Assembly: GCF_002224285.1 (NCBI RefSeq)
Contig: NZ_CP022436.1
Location: forward strand, 2,790,001 to 2,854,000
From: Arthrobacter sp. YN
GTDB taxonomy: Bacteria; Actinomycetota; Actinomycetes; Actinomycetales; Micrococcaceae
Direction: 5' to 3'
DNA length: 64,000 bases
The position numbers and the translations under genes are program-made. Shown here piece after piece: positions 1 to 10,358 of this stretch; the first letter of the stretch is position 1, and the number at the start of each line of letters is the position of its first letter. A model generated the notes under the pieces. That model had not been told where the DNA came from. It did not search any database and worked only from the letters and a program-made list of their open reading frames with translations.

Positions 1-65
1 AACGCTGCTGCATAGCTGCTAGCTTACGGGGAGTTCCCAGTCTTCATGACGTAGGGTCTATTCAC

Positions 66-899
66 GTGAACTGGATAGAAGCAGCCTTGCTGGGCCTGGT
101 GCAGGGCCTCACCGAATTCCTCCCGATCTCCTCGAGCGCACACCTGCGGATCGTCGGCTCATTCCTCCCGAATGCTTCCGATCCCGGTGCCGCGTTTACT
201 GCCATCACGCAGTTGGGAACCGAAACCGCCGTCATCGTCTACTTCTGGCGCGACATCGTGAGGATCGTCCGCGCCTGGTTCGGGTCCCTCACTGGCAAAG
301 TGGAGCGCAGCAATCCCGATGCCCGCATGGGGTGGCTCGTCATTCTGGGCAGCCTCCCGATCATCGTCCTGGGGTTGCTGTTCCAGGACCAGATCGAGTC
401 GGTGTTGCGCAGCATGTGGATCGTGGCCACCATGCTGATCGTTTTCGGCATGATCCTGGCTGTCGCGGACGCGATCGGCCGGCAGGAGAGGGATCTCACA
501 CAACTGACGTACAAGCACGGCATTCTGTACGGGTTCGCCCAGGCCATGGCCCTGATACCGGGGGTCTCCCGCTCCGGTGGAACCATCACCGCCGGCCTCC
601 TCATGGGGTACACCCGTGAAGCCGCTGCCCGGTATTCGTTCCTGCTGGCCATCCCGGCCGTGTTCGGCAGTGGCCTGTACCAGCTGTACAAGACGGTTTC
701 CAACGATGGACTGGCCGGTCCCTACGGCTTGGCGGAGACTGCGATGGCTACGGTCATCGCTTTCGTCGTCGGCTACATCATCATTGGCTGGTTCCTGAAG
801 TTCGTCTCCACCCGAAGTTACCGGCTGTTCGTCTGGTACCGGATCCTCTTGGGCCTGGCCTTGTATGTCTTGCTGTATTTCAATGTCATCAGTGCCTAG
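66..899 (+). CDS. uppP: Undecaprenyl-diphosphatase UppP (BacA family)
   Basis: This integral membrane enzyme dephosphorylates undecaprenyl diphosphate so the lipid carrier can be reused in peptidoglycan synthesis; over-expression of family members gives bacitracin resistance. The 277-residue product has the usual family length and is hydrophobic along most of its length. Both signature segments are visible: the Glu-rich [11 protein letters not shown] motif at residues 16-26 and the PGVSRSGGT motif at 165-173, which carries the catalytic Ser/Arg. The start is a GTG at 66; no upstream start gives a longer reading frame in the window. The mshC start lies 15 bases downstream on the same strand, so the two genes are probably co-transcribed. 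Confidence 0.96.
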   Translation: MNWIEAALLGLVQGLTEFLPISSSAHLRIVGSFLPNASDPGAAFTAITQLGTETAVIVYFWRDIVRIVRAWFGSLTGKVERSNPDARMGWLVILGSLPIIVLGLLFQDQIESVLRSMWIVATMLIVFGMILAVADAIGRQERDLTQLTYKHGILYGFAQAMALIPGVSRSGGTITAGLLMGYTREAAARYSFLLAIPAVFGSGLYQLYKTVSNDGLAGPYGLAETAMATVIAFVVGYIIIGWFLKFVSTRSYRLFVWYRILLGLALYVLLYFNVISA

Positions 900-914
900 C
901 ACTAAGGTTGAGTC

Positions 915-2192
915 GTGAAATCGTGGACCTCCCGCCCTGTTCCTGAGCTGCCCGGCAGCATGCCGCAACTACGGCTGTTCGACACAGCCCTTGGCCGTGT
1001 AGTGGAGGTTGAACGGCAACCGGAACAGTCCATGTATGTCTGCGGCATCACGCCGTACGACGCGACCCACATGGGTCACGCGGCAAGCTACGTGGCCTTT
1101 GATCTCCTGAACCGTGCTTGGCGCGACGCTGGCCGCCGCGTCTCCTACGTCCAAAATGTCACGGATATCGATGACCCCCTGCTGGAGCGCGCCACCGCCA
1201 CAGGGGTGGACTGGCGCGAACTTGCCCAGAGCCAGATCGACCTGTTCCAGACCGACATGGACGCTCTGAACGTCCTTGCACCCAATCACTACATCGGCGC
1301 CGTTGAGGCCATCCCGGATATCGTTCCCGCCATCGAGCGCCTCATTGCCGACGGGGTTGCCTACCGCGTCCACGGTTCTGACGGTGAGCCTGACGGCGAT
1401 GTCTATTACGACGTCGAAATGGCAGGCAAGCGCTCGGACGCAACAGACGCCTGGACCCTGGGGGACGTGTCCGGACTCGGTGAAACAGAGATGCTGGCGC
1501 TGTTCGCAGAACGCGGCGGAGATCCCGCAAGGGCGGGAAAACGCCATGCACTGGATCCGCTGCTCTGGCGCGTGGCCCGCGAAGGCGAGCCACATTGGCC
1601 TGGCGCAAGCCTCGGAGATGGCCGGCCCGGTTGGCACATCGAATGCACGGTCATTGCACAGAAGTATCTTCCGGCACCCTTTACCGTCCAGGGCGGAGGC
1701 TCGGACCTCGTGTTCCCGCACCACGAAATGGGAGCCGGCCATGCTTACTCTCTGTCCGGGGTGCCCTTGGCACGGCACTATGCGCACGCCGGCATGGTGG
1801 GTCTGGACGGAGAAAAGATGAGCAAGTCCAAGGGCAACCTTGTTCTTGTCTCCAAGCTCCGAGCGGCTGGTGAAGAACCGGCGGCCATCCGCCTGGCGAT
1901 TCTGGCCAACCACTACCGTTCGGACTGGTCCTGGACCGATGAGGAGTTTGCGGCAGCCAAGAAGCGGCTGGCGCAGTGGCGTGAAGCAGCGGAGCATGCC
2001 CAGACAGGTTCGGCGGGTCCGCTGGTGGGCGCGATGCGCAAGGAGCTGGCCAACGACCTCAACGCTCCCGGAGCCATTTCCGCAATTGATCGATGGGCAG
2101 AAGACACCCTGCGGAGCGATGCTCCGGCATCCGATCAGGACAGTGCCGTCATCTCTGACGCCATCAATGCTCTGCTTGGCGTGGAACTCTGA
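915..2192 (+). CDS. mshC: Mycothiol ligase MshC (Cys:GlcN-Ins ligase)
   Basis: MshC joins cysteine to glucosaminyl-inositol using ATP, the penultimate step of mycothiol synthesis in Actinobacteria. The 425-residue protein is a cysteinyl-tRNA-synthetase relative lacking the anticodon-binding region. Visible landmarks are a likely zinc ligand Cys43 in [14 protein letters not shown], the HIGH-type motif HMGH at 52-55, the HIECT segment in the middle of the catalytic fold, and KMSKS at residues 301-305. The start is GTG at 915. The gene follows uppP closely and ends before a strong hairpin shared with the convergent PAC2 gene. Length and the opening sequence favour MshC over CysS. Confidence 0.95.
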   Translation: MKSWTSRPVPELPGSMPQLRLFDTALGRVVEVERQPEQSMYVCGITPYDATHMGHAASYVAFDLLNRAWRDAGRRVSYVQNVTDIDDPLLERATATGVDWRELAQSQIDLFQTDMDALNVLAPNHYIGAVEAIPDIVPAIERLIADGVAYRVHGSDGEPDGDVYYDVEMAGKRSDATDAWTLGDVSGLGETEMLALFAERGGDPARAGKRHALDPLLWRVAREGEPHWPGASLGDGRPGWHIECTVIAQKYLPAPFTVQGGGSDLVFPHHEMGAGHAYSLSGVPLARHYAHAGMVGLDGEKMSKSKGNLVLVSKLRAAGEEPAAIRLAILANHYRSDWSWTDEEFAAAKKRLAQWREAAEHAQTGSAGPLVGAMRKELANDLNAPGAISAIDRWAEDTLRSDAPASDQDSAVISDAINALLGVEL

Positions 2193-2216
2193 TCACGCAA
2201 GTTCCGTAGGAACACA

Positions 2217-2249
2217 GCAACGGCCCCGACGTAACGTCGGGGCCGTTGC
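2217..2249. terminator. Bidirectional terminator hairpin between mshC and the PAC2 gene
   Basis: A perfect 15-bp inverted repeat (GCAACGGCCCCGACG, 3-nt spacer TAA, then its reverse complement) lies 24 bases after the mshC stop and just beyond the end of the convergent PAC2 gene. There is no long T-tract, but placement between two converging genes fits shared termination. Confidence 0.75.
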
Positions 2250-2272
2250 CGGTTTGTGACGGGAGCAACGGG

Positions 2273-3178
2273 TCAGGGTCGGTCCTTGCCGCGTCGCTTG
2301 AGGTACCGCTCGAATTCGCGGGCAATGGACTCCCCGGACGCTTCCGGGAGATCGGCCGTATCCTTGGCCTCCTCCAGTTGCCGTACATAGGCGGCAATTT
2401 CCGGGTCCTCGGTGGCGAGTTCGTCCACTCCGCGCTCCCAGGCCTCTGATTCTTCAGCCAGGGCCAAGCTGTCCAGCGGAACCTGAAGCAGATCCTCAAC
2501 CTTGTGCAGAATGGCGAGCTGGGCCTTGGGGGAGGGCGGCTGCGCCACGTAGTGGGGGACTGCGGCCCACAGGGAGACAGTCGGCAAGCCAGCAAGCATG
2601 GCAAATTCAGCGAGCACACCGACGATGCCCACGGGCCCCTCGTACTGGGAGGCCTCAAGGTTGAGCCGCTCCCGCAATGAGCTGTCCTCGGTGGTGGTAC
2701 TCACTGGGATGGGTCGGCTATGCGGCACGTCAGCCAGCAATGCGCCAATCAGAACCACGGAGTCAACCTTGAGTGCTTCGGCGTGGACCAGCAATTCCGT
2801 GGTGTAGGCACGCCAGCGGTACGAAGGTTCGGTGCCCAGGACAAAGACCACATCTACGTTGCTGTCCGGAACGGCCGCCTTGTAGATGCGGGTCGATGGC
2901 CATTTGACCTTGCGGGCCCCGGAGGATGTCCTCCGCACAGTAGGCCGCGTGAATTGGAAGTCGTAGTACTCCTCGGCATCCACCGTGGCAACCTTCTTAC
3001 CGTCCCACAGCTTGTTGAGGTAGTGCAGCGCATCGCTGGCGGCTTCACCGGCATCGTTCCAGCCCTCAAAGGCGGCAAGCATTACCGTGACACGCTGGCC
3101 GTCCGCAGGTTCCTTGAGGAAACGCTCGGGCTCCGCGGTGATGTCCTGTCCTTCGGGTGTCCCGTCCACACTGTTCAT
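2273..3178 (-). CDS. PAC2-family protein
   Basis: This 301-residue soluble protein belongs to the PAC2 family, named after a eukaryotic and archaeal proteasome-assembly chaperone. The family call rests on overall sequence feel: an early GWNDAGEAASDAL segment and the VLIGALLADVPHSRP and VSLWAAVPHYVAQPPSPKA stretches typical of actinobacterial PAC2 proteins. The C-terminal 60 residues are charged and end in a basic tail (RYLKRRGKDRP). It is transcribed towards mshC. An actinobacterial PAC2 gene near mshC and the Pup-proteasome locus also occurs in mycobacteria, but a role in bacterial proteasome assembly is not established, so function is left open. Confidence 0.85.
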   Translation of the reverse strand: MNSVDGTPEGQDITAEPERFLKEPADGQRVTVMLAAFEGWNDAGEAASDALHYLNKLWDGKKVATVDAEEYYDFQFTRPTVRRTSSGARKVKWPSTRIYKAAVPDSNVDVVFVLGTEPSYRWRAYTTELLVHAEALKVDSVVLIGALLADVPHSRPIPVSTTTEDSSLRERLNLEASQYEGPVGIVGVLAEFAMLAGLPTVSLWAAVPHYVAQPPSPKAQLAILHKVEDLLQVPLDSLALAEESEAWERGVDELATEDPEIAAYVRQLEEAKDTADLPEASGESIAREFERYLKRRGKDRP

Positions 3179-3301
3179 CCACTCACCCTACGTCCAAGAC
3201 CCTCGTGGATGCATGGCATTTCATGTGGGTGCGTGTCCCTTCTTCGCCCACAGCGCAAAGCACGCACAGCCGGCCGCCCGGTTCCACGTAGACTGGAAAC
3301 C

Positions 3302-4021
3302 ATGCATTCCTCACCCAGCCAGCCCCTCCTCAAAGCCGTGCTCTGGGATATGGATGGCACACTCGTGGACACCGAACCCTACTGGATCGCTGCCGAGCGC
3401 GCGCTGGTTGAGGCACATGGCGGCAGCTGGTCGCACCAGCAAGCCATGCAGTTGGTGGGGCAATCTTTGCTGCATTCTGCTGCTGTCCTGCAAGCCGCCG
3501 GAGTCAGGCTCGAAGCCCGCGAGATCGTGGATACGCTCAGCGCCCAGGTCATTGAGCAGGTCCGCAAGGAAGTTCCGTGGCGCCCGGGTGCGCGCGAACT
3601 GTTGGATGAGCTCCATCAGGCCGGCATCCGCTGCGCCCTGGTGACGATGTCCGAGGGCCCGCTGGCCGGCGTTGTGGTGGAAAGCCTGCCCAGGCCCTAC
3701 TTCGAGTTCATGGTCACCGGGGATACCGTCGCCAACGGAAAACCGCACCCCGAGGCGTACCTTACGGCCGTTGAGCGCCTCCGCCTGGATGATCCGTCCC
3801 TGACGATCCACCATTGCGTCGCCTTGGAGGATTCCGTTCCGGGCGCCACCGCGGCCATCGCTTCGGGCGTGATCACCGTGGGAATTCCGCATCAGGTACC
3901 GCTCCCGGAGGATCACCGCATGGTCATGTGGGACACCCTCGTGGGCAGGACTTCATCCGATGTCCAGCAACTGGTCATTGACCGCTTCCAGGCAGCAAAC
4001 CTCCTTGAAGGGGCCAACTAG
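3302..4021 (+). CDS. HAD-superfamily phosphatase
   Basis: This 239-residue protein is a haloacid-dehalogenase-type phosphatase with an alpha-helical cap, like beta-phosphoglucomutase and small-sugar-phosphate phosphatases. Motif I is DMDGTLVDTE with the nucleophile Asp16 and acid/base Asp18. The GKPHPEAYL segment supplies the conserved Lys, and the ALEDSVPGATAA segment supplies the second metal-binding acidic pair. The open frame extends far upstream, but ATG at 3302 gives a normal HAD N-terminus. The stop is directly followed by the GTG of the protease gene, so the two are translationally coupled. The substrate cannot be read from sequence. Confidence 0.9.
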   Translation: MHSSPSQPLLKAVLWDMDGTLVDTEPYWIAAERALVEAHGGSWSHQQAMQLVGQSLLHSAAVLQAAGVRLEAREIVDTLSAQVIEQVRKEVPWRPGARELLDELHQAGIRCALVTMSEGPLAGVVVESLPRPYFEFMVTGDTVANGKPHPEAYLTAVERLRLDDPSLTIHHCVALEDSVPGATAAIASGVITVGIPHQVPLPEDHRMVMWDTLVGRTSSDVQQLVIDRFQAANLLEGAN

Positions 4022-5185
4022 GTGACAAGCTCCTCCACCCCGCATCATGCAACCAGTAAGAAGGACGGCATACCCCTCGGAAAGATTGCCGGCATTCCTG
4101 TCTTTCTCGCCTATTCGTGGTTTGTGATCGCCGGCTTCACTGTCATCGTGTACGGACCCGCGCTCCTGGTACGGATGCCGGATCTCGGCATCGGAGCCTA
4201 TTTCGTTGCCTTGGGTTACGCCTTGCTGCTGGCTGTCTCTGTCCTGGTCCATGAACTGGCGCACGCCTTGAGCGCCAAAGTGTTCAACTGGCCCACGGAA
4301 AAGATTGTGCTGAACCTTTGGGGCGGCCACACCCAATTCGAGAACTTCACGGCTTCGCCCGGTCGATCAGTAGTGGTCGCCCTGGCCGGCCCTGCCTCCA
4401 ACTTCGTCCTGGCGGCAGGGATGTGGGCCGTGCTTTCCACAGGAGTCCTCAGCGGTGTCTCAGACATCTTGGCCAACATCCTGATGTGGGCCAACCTCCT
4501 GATCGGCCTCTTCAATGTCCTCCCCGGCCTGCCCCTGGATGGCGGGCGTTTGGTTGAGTCGGCCGTGTGGAAAGCAACAGGCAGCCAGGACAAAGGCACC
4601 ATCGCCGCCGGCTGGTCCGGCCGTATCATCGTTGCCGCCTTGGTCATCTGGTTCATCGGCCTGCCACTCATCAGCGGTTCGCCCTTGGACATCAACCTCA
4701 TGCTCATCACCGTCCTCGTCTGCGGTTTCCTGTGGATGGGCGCGTCCAGTTCCATTCACCACGCAAAGCTCCGCAGCCGCCTTTACCTCGTGAGCGCTGC
4801 GGGCCTGGCAGAGCGCGCCGTGGGCGTACCGAACTCAGCCACCGTGGCCGACGTCCTGGACATATCACCGACCGGAAGTCCCGCCGTCGTGATCTGTGGT
4901 CCGGATGGCAAACCGCAGGGCGTAGTGGATTTCGGCGCAGCGGCCGCAGTGCCTCCGCAGTCGACGACGACGACGCCGGTCACCGCAGTGGCCCACGCCC
5001 TAGGCGCCGGGGCTTACGTCCCGGAATGGTCCAAGGGCCAGGAACTGATCCAGTACTTGGCACGGCTGGAGGGCGGCGAATACGCTGTGGTGGACCACAA
5101 CGGAATCGTCACCGGGCTTCTCCGCCAGCAGGCAGTAGTGACGGCGATAACAGGTAAGGAAGCCCGCCGGAGCGGGCGCCCCTGA
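4022..5185 (+). CDS. Site-2 protease family (M50) metalloprotease with CBS domains
   Basis: This is an intramembrane zinc protease of 387 residues. The first ~220 residues form several membrane helices carrying the zinc motif HELAH (His77, Glu78, His81) and the third-ligand motif LPLDGGRL around Asp173. The remaining C-terminal part resembles a degenerate CBS pair that may sense nucleotides. The architecture is that of the Rip3-like or CBS-containing S2P group in Actinobacteria. Family members cut membrane-anchored regulators, but the substrate here is unknown. The GTG start at 4022 abuts the stop of the HAD gene. It lies just upstream of trmI and the proteasome locus. Confidence 0.9.
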   Translation: MTSSSTPHHATSKKDGIPLGKIAGIPVFLAYSWFVIAGFTVIVYGPALLVRMPDLGIGAYFVALGYALLLAVSVLVHELAHALSAKVFNWPTEKIVLNLWGGHTQFENFTASPGRSVVVALAGPASNFVLAAGMWAVLSTGVLSGVSDILANILMWANLLIGLFNVLPGLPLDGGRLVESAVWKATGSQDKGTIAAGWSGRIIVAALVIWFIGLPLISGSPLDINLMLITVLVCGFLWMGASSSIHHAKLRSRLYLVSAAGLAERAVGVPNSATVADVLDISPTGSPAVVICGPDGKPQGVVDFGAAAAVPPQSTTTTPVTAVAHALGAGAYVPEWSKGQELIQYLARLEGGEYAVVDHNGIVTGLLRQQAVVTAITGKEARRSGRP

Positions 5186-5300
5186 CATCCTTGCCGGTAG
5201 AGTTGCATGCCGGCGGTTTTACCGAAGAACCCATTGATTTTTGGCGCCCATCCGCCAGCACGATGATGCGGCCAAGCCGTACAGGAGCGAGGAACAGTAC

Positions 5301-6380
5301 ATGAGCAGCGAAACCGCCGCCCCCGAAGCAAACGCCGGCACCGACGAGGCATCCGCCAGCCAGGCAATGACCGGCCACGCCGTGCAGCCGACGGGCGCTG
5401 CGCGCCGCCGCGGGCCTTTCCGCGTCGGTGAGCGGGTCCAGCTCACTGACGAGCGCGGCCGCATGAACACCATCACCCTGGAGGTGGGCGGTGCTTTCCA
5501 CACCCACCGCGGCTTCCTGAACCACGACGAAATCATCGGCAAGGTGGATGGCTCCGTGGTCAGCAACAACGTTGGCCAGCAGTACCAGACGCTGCGCCCA
5601 CTGCTCTCCGACTTCGTGTTGTCCATGCCACGCGGCGCTGCTGTGGTCTACCCAAAGGACGCCGGCCAGATTGTCACCATGGCCGACATCTTCCCGGGCG
5701 CACGCGTCGTGGAAGCCGGCGTCGGCTCCGGCGCCCTCTCCATCTCCCTGCTGCGCGCCGTGGGTGACGGTGGCTACCTCCACTCGTTTGAGCGTCGCGA
5801 GGAATTCGCCGACATCGCCCGTGGCAACGTGGAGACCATTTTCGGTGGACCGCACCCGGCATGGCAGATCTCCCTGGGCGACTTCCAGGAAGAAGTGGTC
5901 AAGGCTGAGGCTCCAGGCTCCGTGGACCGTGTGGTCCTGGACATGCTCGCTCCGTGGGAGTGCCTTGATGCTGTGGCCACCGTCCTGGCGCCCGGTGGCG
6001 TCTGGATCAGCTACGTGGCCACCGTCACCCAGTTGTCCCGCACAGCCGAGGCCATCCGTGCTGACGGACGCTTTACCGAGCCTGATGCTTGGGAGTCCAT
6101 GGTCCGCGGTTGGCACCTCGAGGGCCTTGCCGTCCGTCCTGACCACCGCATGGTAGCCCACACCGGCTTCCTCCTGGTGACCCGCCGCCTCGCCGACGGT
6201 GTCACCGGAATTTCCGTCAAGCGCCGCCCGTCCAAGACGGAGTTCAGCGAAGAGGACCTCAACGCGTGGACTCCTGGCGCAGTGGGGGAGCGGTCAGTTT
6301 CCGACAAGAAACTCCGCCGTGCTGCCCGTGACGCCATCGCCGGCACCAACGTCCAGGACGATCCCGCAGTCACAAACTGA
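5301..6380 (+). CDS. trmI: tRNA (adenine-N1)-methyltransferase TrmI
   Basis: The product methylates N1 of adenine 58 in the T-loop of tRNA using S-adenosylmethionine. The SAM-binding motif VVEAGVGSG is at residues 136-144, followed by the SFERREEFADIA acidic loop and the VVLDMLAPWECLD catalytic segment. ATG at 5301 was chosen over the longer open frame; it gives 359 residues, including a 30-residue Ala/Thr-rich, probably disordered N-terminus before the RVGERVQLTD strand. The gene sits directly upstream of mpa, as in mycobacteria (trmI next to the Pup-proteasome locus), which supports the assignment. Confidence 0.94.
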   Translation: MSSETAAPEANAGTDEASASQAMTGHAVQPTGAARRRGPFRVGERVQLTDERGRMNTITLEVGGAFHTHRGFLNHDEIIGKVDGSVVSNNVGQQYQTLRPLLSDFVLSMPRGAAVVYPKDAGQIVTMADIFPGARVVEAGVGSGALSISLLRAVGDGGYLHSFERREEFADIARGNVETIFGGPHPAWQISLGDFQEEVVKAEAPGSVDRVVLDMLAPWECLDAVATVLAPGGVWISYVATVTQLSRTAEAIRADGRFTEPDAWESMVRGWHLEGLAVRPDHRMVAHTGFLLVTRRLADGVTGISVKRRPSKTEFSEEDLNAWTPGAVGERSVSDKKLRRAARDAIAGTNVQDDPAVTN

Positions 6381-6477
6381 CAAAGGTCACAATAGGGTCC
6401 GCATTCCGAATGTCACCCAGCACCCTGAGCTTTTCGGGACTAAGGTCTTCTTAAGCGCAGGAAGGGGCTGATGAATC

Positions 6478-8286
6478 GTGGATACGTCAAACAACGACCT
6501 TGGACGGCCGACGCCGGAGGAAGCACACGCCACAGCGGAAGAAGCAGCAAGCCGGGGGCTTTCCGCTGTCCAACCGCCCGAGCCCTCGAGTGATCTGACC
6601 GTTGCCGAACGGCAAATCAATATCCTCCGGGACAAGCTTCGCCACATTGACCGCCAGTTGGCCGCCGCTACCCAGAACAACAGCAAGCTCGTGGGCATGC
6701 TGGAGACGGCGAAGGCCGAGATCCTCCGTTTGAAGGGTGCACTGGAGCAGGAGGGCCAACCACCCTACAGCTTCGGAACCGTGGTGCAGATCAATCCGCG
6801 AAAGCAGCCGGCTGCAGGCAGTTCCGGCCAGGCCGCCACCGAGGAGTCAGTGGACATCTTCAATTCCGGCCGGAAAATGCGGGTGGGTGTCAGCCCACTG
6901 GTCAATCTGAACCAGCTCGCAGTGGGGCAGGAAGTCCTCCTGAACGAGGCATTGCTGGTGGTAGCCGGCCTCGGCTACGAACGCGCCGGTGAACTGGTGA
7001 CGCTCAAGGAAATGCTTGGCAAGGACCGCGCACTGGTGGTGGGCCGGGCCGATGAAGAACGGGTGGTCCGGCTTTCGGGCGCCCTGCAAAGTGTTCACTT
7101 GAAGGTCGGCGACGCACTGTCCTTGGATTCCCGCACCGGTTACGCCCTTGAGAAGGTGCCGCGGGCCGAGGTGGAAAACCTCGTCCTCGAAGAAGTCCCG
7201 GATATCACCTACCAGGACATCGGTGGCCTTGGCCCCCAGATCGAACAGATCCGCGACGCCGTGGAGCTGCCCTTCCTGCACCCGGACCTCTACCGTGAGC
7301 ACGGGCTGAAAGCCCCCAAAGGCATCCTCCTCTACGGCCCCCCGGGCTGCGGCAAAACCCTCATCGCCAAAGCCGTGGCGAATTCGCTTGCAGCACGTGC
7401 GGCGGAACGTGCCGGCAACACCGACCTCAAGAGCTACTTCCTGAACATCAAGGGTCCGGAGTTGCTGGACAAGTACGTGGGCGAGACTGAGCGGCACATC
7501 AGGTTGATCTTCTCCCGCGCACGGGAAAAGGCGTCCGATGGCAGCCCGGTAGTTGTTTTCTTCGATGAAATGGACTCGCTCTTCCGCACCCGAGGCACCG
7601 GCGTTTCCTCAGACGTGGAAACCACCATTGTTCCGCAACTGCTCAGTGAGATCGATGGCGTGGAACGCTTGGACAATGTGATTGTCATTGGCGCCTCCAA
7701 CCGTGAGGACATGATCGATCCCGCCATCCTCAGGCCGGGCCGCCTTGACGTGAAGGTCAAGATCCAGCGTCCCGACGCCGAAGCTGCGGCTGACATTTTC
7801 GCGAAGTACATCACCACTGACCTGCCCTTCCACGCGCAGGACCTGGCCGAATATGGCGGAGACGTCCAGGCCACTGTCGACGCCATGGTCCAGCGCACCG
7901 TGGAAGCCATGTACTCAACGGAGAAGTCCAACGAATACCTCGAGGTAACCTACGCCAACGGCGACACCGAGATGCTCTACTTCAAGGACTTCAACTCCGG
8001 TGCCGTGGTGCAGAATGTGGTGGACCGTGCCAAGAAGTACGCCATCAAGGACCTCCTGACCAACAACCAAAAGGGACTCCGCATTGAGCACCTGCTGCGG
8101 GCCGTGGTGGACGAGTTCCGTGAGCACGAGGATATGCCCAATACCACCAACCCGGACGACTGGGCACGGATCTCCGGCAAGAAGGGCGAGCGGATCACCT
8201 ACATCCGTACCATCGTCCAGGGCAAGGCCGGCCAGGAACCGGGCAAGTCCATTGAAACCACTGCCAACACGGGCCAGTACCTGTGA
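6478..8286 (+). CDS. mpa: Proteasome-associated AAA ATPase (Mpa/ARC)
   Basis: This is the hexameric unfoldase that recognises Pup-tagged proteins and threads them into the 20S proteasome. The 602-residue protein has an N-terminal coiled coil (about residues 40-90) that binds Pup, then OB folds (about 95-235), then one AAA module. The module carries Walker A GPPGCGKT at 287-294 and Walker [10 protein letters not shown] starting near 358. It ends in Gly-Gln-Tyr-Leu, the penultimate-Tyr tail that docks into the PrcA ring. The GTG start at 6478 follows the purine-rich GGAAGGGG. Its stop overlaps the dop start by four bases, giving translational coupling. Confidence 0.97.
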   Translation: MDTSNNDLGRPTPEEAHATAEEAASRGLSAVQPPEPSSDLTVAERQINILRDKLRHIDRQLAAATQNNSKLVGMLETAKAEILRLKGALEQEGQPPYSFGTVVQINPRKQPAAGSSGQAATEESVDIFNSGRKMRVGVSPLVNLNQLAVGQEVLLNEALLVVAGLGYERAGELVTLKEMLGKDRALVVGRADEERVVRLSGALQSVHLKVGDALSLDSRTGYALEKVPRAEVENLVLEEVPDITYQDIGGLGPQIEQIRDAVELPFLHPDLYREHGLKAPKGILLYGPPGCGKTLIAKAVANSLAARAAERAGNTDLKSYFLNIKGPELLDKYVGETERHIRLIFSRAREKASDGSPVVVFFDEMDSLFRTRGTGVSSDVETTIVPQLLSEIDGVERLDNVIVIGASNREDMIDPAILRPGRLDVKVKIQRPDAEAAADIFAKYITTDLPFHAQDLAEYGGDVQATVDAMVQRTVEAMYSTEKSNEYLEVTYANGDTEMLYFKDFNSGAVVQNVVDRAKKYAIKDLLTNNQKGLRIEHLLRAVVDEFREHEDMPNTTNPDDWARISGKKGERITYIRTIVQGKAGQEPGKSIETTANTGQYL

Positions 8287-9956
8287 CAGCAAGACCCGAA
8301 GGTACGCCCGCTGAGAAATTGCCCGCCGGCGGTGCCATGCGCGTCATGGGCTCGGAAACTGAATACGGCATCCATGCACCATCGGCTCCTGGAGCGAACG
8401 CCACCATGATGTCCGCGAGGATCATCCAGGCGTATGCCGCAGTCACCCGGCAACGGGCGGCCGGGGGAGCGGAAACACGCTGGGACTACACCGACGAGGA
8501 ACCGTTGCACGATGCCCGCGGCTGGACCGTGGACCGGGCCGCGGCGGACCCCAGCCAGCTGACTGACCAGCCACCAGTGCTCGACGCCGAGGCAGTCGCG
8601 TTGGCCTATGGCCGCCAGGAGTTGGAACTTGATGGCGCGGACGAGTCCGGTTCCCTGCTGATGAACATGGTTTTGGGCAACGGTGCACGCCTTTATGTGG
8701 ACCATGCGCACCCGGAGTACTCGAGCCCTGAGGTCACCAACCCCCGGGATGTTGTTGCGTGGGATGCGGCAGGCGACTTGGTTGCCTTGGCCACTGTCCG
8801 GAAGGTGGCGGCCGATGCCGGCCTCCCTCCCATCAACCTCTACAAAAACAACACGGACAACAAGTCAGTGTCCTATGGCTCGCATGAAAACTACCTCATG
8901 CCGCGTTCGGTTCCCTTCGGCGACATCATTCGCGGCCTCACGCCGTTCTTTGTGTCCCGCCAGGTCATCTGTGGGGCCGGACGCGTTGGACTGGGGCAGG
9001 ACAGTTCGACCCCCGGTTACCAGATCAGCCAACGCGCCGACTTCTTCGAGGCAGAGGTGGGGCTGGAAACAACCATCCGGCGCCCCATCATCAACACCCG
9101 GGATGAGCCGCACGCAACAGCTGACAAGTACCGCCGCCTTCACGTCATCATTGGCGACGCCAACCTCAGCCAGGCCTCGAACTACCTCAAATTCGGCACC
9201 ACTGCCATGGTCCTGAGCCTGATCGAGGCCGGTCAGGCGCCCAGGATAGAGGTCCACGAACCCGTCCAGGCACTTCAGGCCGTCAGCCATGACACATCGC
9301 TCACGGCGACAGTGAGGTTGCTTGATGGCCGAAGGGTGACTGCCCTGGACATCCAGTGGATGTACTACGAGGCCGCCGCCAAACTTTCCCAGGAAACTGG
9401 AGTGGCGGATTCCGTGACCGGTGACGGCCACACCCATGGTGTTTTGTCGCGGTGGGAATCAACGTTGACAACCCTGGGCAGCGACCTCGATGCCGCCGCA
9501 TCTTCTGTTGAATGGGTGGCCAAGAGGTCGCTCCTGGAAGGGTACCGGAAGCGCGACGGCCTGTCCTGGGACGACGCCCGGCTGGGTCTGGTTGATCTTC
9601 AGTGGTCCGATATCCGGCCGGAAAAGGGTCTCTACTACAGGCTGCTGTCCAAGGACCGCATGCTGAAGATCGTCGACGACGCCGACATCGCCCGGGCGGT
9701 GACCGAACCGCCGTCGGACACCCGCGCATACTTCCGCGGCCGTTGTGTCTCGAAGTTCGGGAAGGACGTGGTCGGGGCAAGCTGGGACTCTGTTATTTTC
9801 GACGTTCCTGGGTTGGGCAAGCTGCAGCGGGTCCCCACCCGCGAACCACTCCGGGGCACGGAGGCGTTGACCGGTGCGCTGTTTGAGCGCCACCAGGATG
9901 CAGGCGCCTTCCTGTCCGAGTTGATGGGCCGGAATGTACCCCCGGTAAAGAGCTGA
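8283..9956 (+). CDS. dop: Pup deamidase/depupylase Dop
   Basis: Dop converts the C-terminal Gln of Pup to Glu, making it competent for ligation, and also removes Pup from substrates. The 557-residue protein belongs to the carboxylate-amine-ligase (glutamine-synthetase-like) fold. The family opening [10 protein letters not shown] (residues 20-29) contains the metal-binding Glu, and the [20 protein letters not shown] segment is shared with PafA. It is about 100 residues longer than PafA, as expected, because of the Dop-specific loop and C-terminal extension. It overlaps mpa by four bases and lies directly upstream of pup, whose encoded product ends in Gln and so needs this enzyme. Confidence 0.97.
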   Translation: MTARPEGTPAEKLPAGGAMRVMGSETEYGIHAPSAPGANATMMSARIIQAYAAVTRQRAAGGAETRWDYTDEEPLHDARGWTVDRAAADPSQLTDQPPVLDAEAVALAYGRQELELDGADESGSLLMNMVLGNGARLYVDHAHPEYSSPEVTNPRDVVAWDAAGDLVALATVRKVAADAGLPPINLYKNNTDNKSVSYGSHENYLMPRSVPFGDIIRGLTPFFVSRQVICGAGRVGLGQDSSTPGYQISQRADFFEAEVGLETTIRRPIINTRDEPHATADKYRRLHVIIGDANLSQASNYLKFGTTAMVLSLIEAGQAPRIEVHEPVQALQAVSHDTSLTATVRLLDGRRVTALDIQWMYYEAAAKLSQETGVADSVTGDGHTHGVLSRWESTLTTLGSDLDAAASSVEWVAKRSLLEGYRKRDGLSWDDARLGLVDLQWSDIRPEKGLYYRLLSKDRMLKIVDDADIARAVTEPPSDTRAYFRGRCVSKFGKDVVGASWDSVIFDVPGLGKLQRVPTREPLRGTEALTGALFERHQDAGAFLSELMGRNVPPVKS

Positions 9957-10035
9957 CGGCGCTCCGCCACGGGAAGATCCGGGCCTGGTCAAAGCCACAC
10001 GCAGCAGCCCGCAGCGTGGCAATATGGCAGTAGGA

Positions 10036-10056
10036 AGTCTCCGTCATCAGGAGACT
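10036..10056 (+). other. Small hairpin in the pup leader, flanked by a CAGTAGG repeat
   Basis: A 7-bp inverted repeat (AGTCTCC / GGAGACT, 7-nt loop) ends 19 bases before the pup start codon. The heptamer CAGTAGG occurs on each side, at 10028-10034 and 10059-10065, the second copy leading into the GGGAGAAAG ribosome-binding site. It may be an RNA element or a binding site; no function is known to me. Confidence 0.4.
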
Positions 10057-10075
10057 GACAGTAGGGAGAAAGAAA

Positions 10076-10279
10076 ATGGCAGCACAGGAGCAGCAACAAC
10101 CACAGTCACGGGACACCGAAGCTGAGGTGGATGTCCCTGAGGCCCCGCCCGCAGCACCTGCGGCACAGGCTTCGGACGCAACGCAGGGCGTCGATGACCT
10201 CCTCGACGAAATCGACGGCGTTCTCGAATCCAACGCTGAGGAATTCGTCAGGGCGTTTGTCCAAAAGGGTGGCCAGTAA
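10076..10279 (+). CDS. pup: Prokaryotic ubiquitin-like protein Pup
   Basis: Pup is the 67-residue, largely disordered protein that is covalently attached to lysines of proteasome substrates. The N-terminal half is Gln, Ala and Pro rich, with the run QEQQQPQ near the start. The second half has the conserved helix-forming segment [20 protein letters not shown] that binds the Mpa coiled coil. The C-terminus is VQKGGQ, that is Gly-Gly-Gln, the inactive form that Dop must deamidate to Gly-Gly-Glu. A strong ribosome-binding site (GGGAGAAAG) precedes the ATG. The gene lies between dop and prcB. Confidence 0.98.
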   Translation: MAAQEQQQPQSRDTEAEVDVPEAPPAAPAAQASDATQGVDDLLDEIDGVLESNAEEFVRAFVQKGGQ

Positions 10280-10358
10280 CCGGACCCGCTACAGGATGTA
10301 CTGCCCGGCAGGCGTGAGGCCGCCGGGCATCGGAACGCAGAGTCGAAGGAGTGCAGCA

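Noticed and set aside
2720..3301. Upstream extension of the HAD phosphatase frame
   Set aside because: It is antisense to the PAC2 gene and lacks conserved sequence; the normal HAD N-terminus starts at 3302.
5109..6161. 350-codon open frame antisense to trmI
   Set aside because: High third-position GC makes long antisense frames common here. The translated sequence has no recognisable family and trmI is certain.
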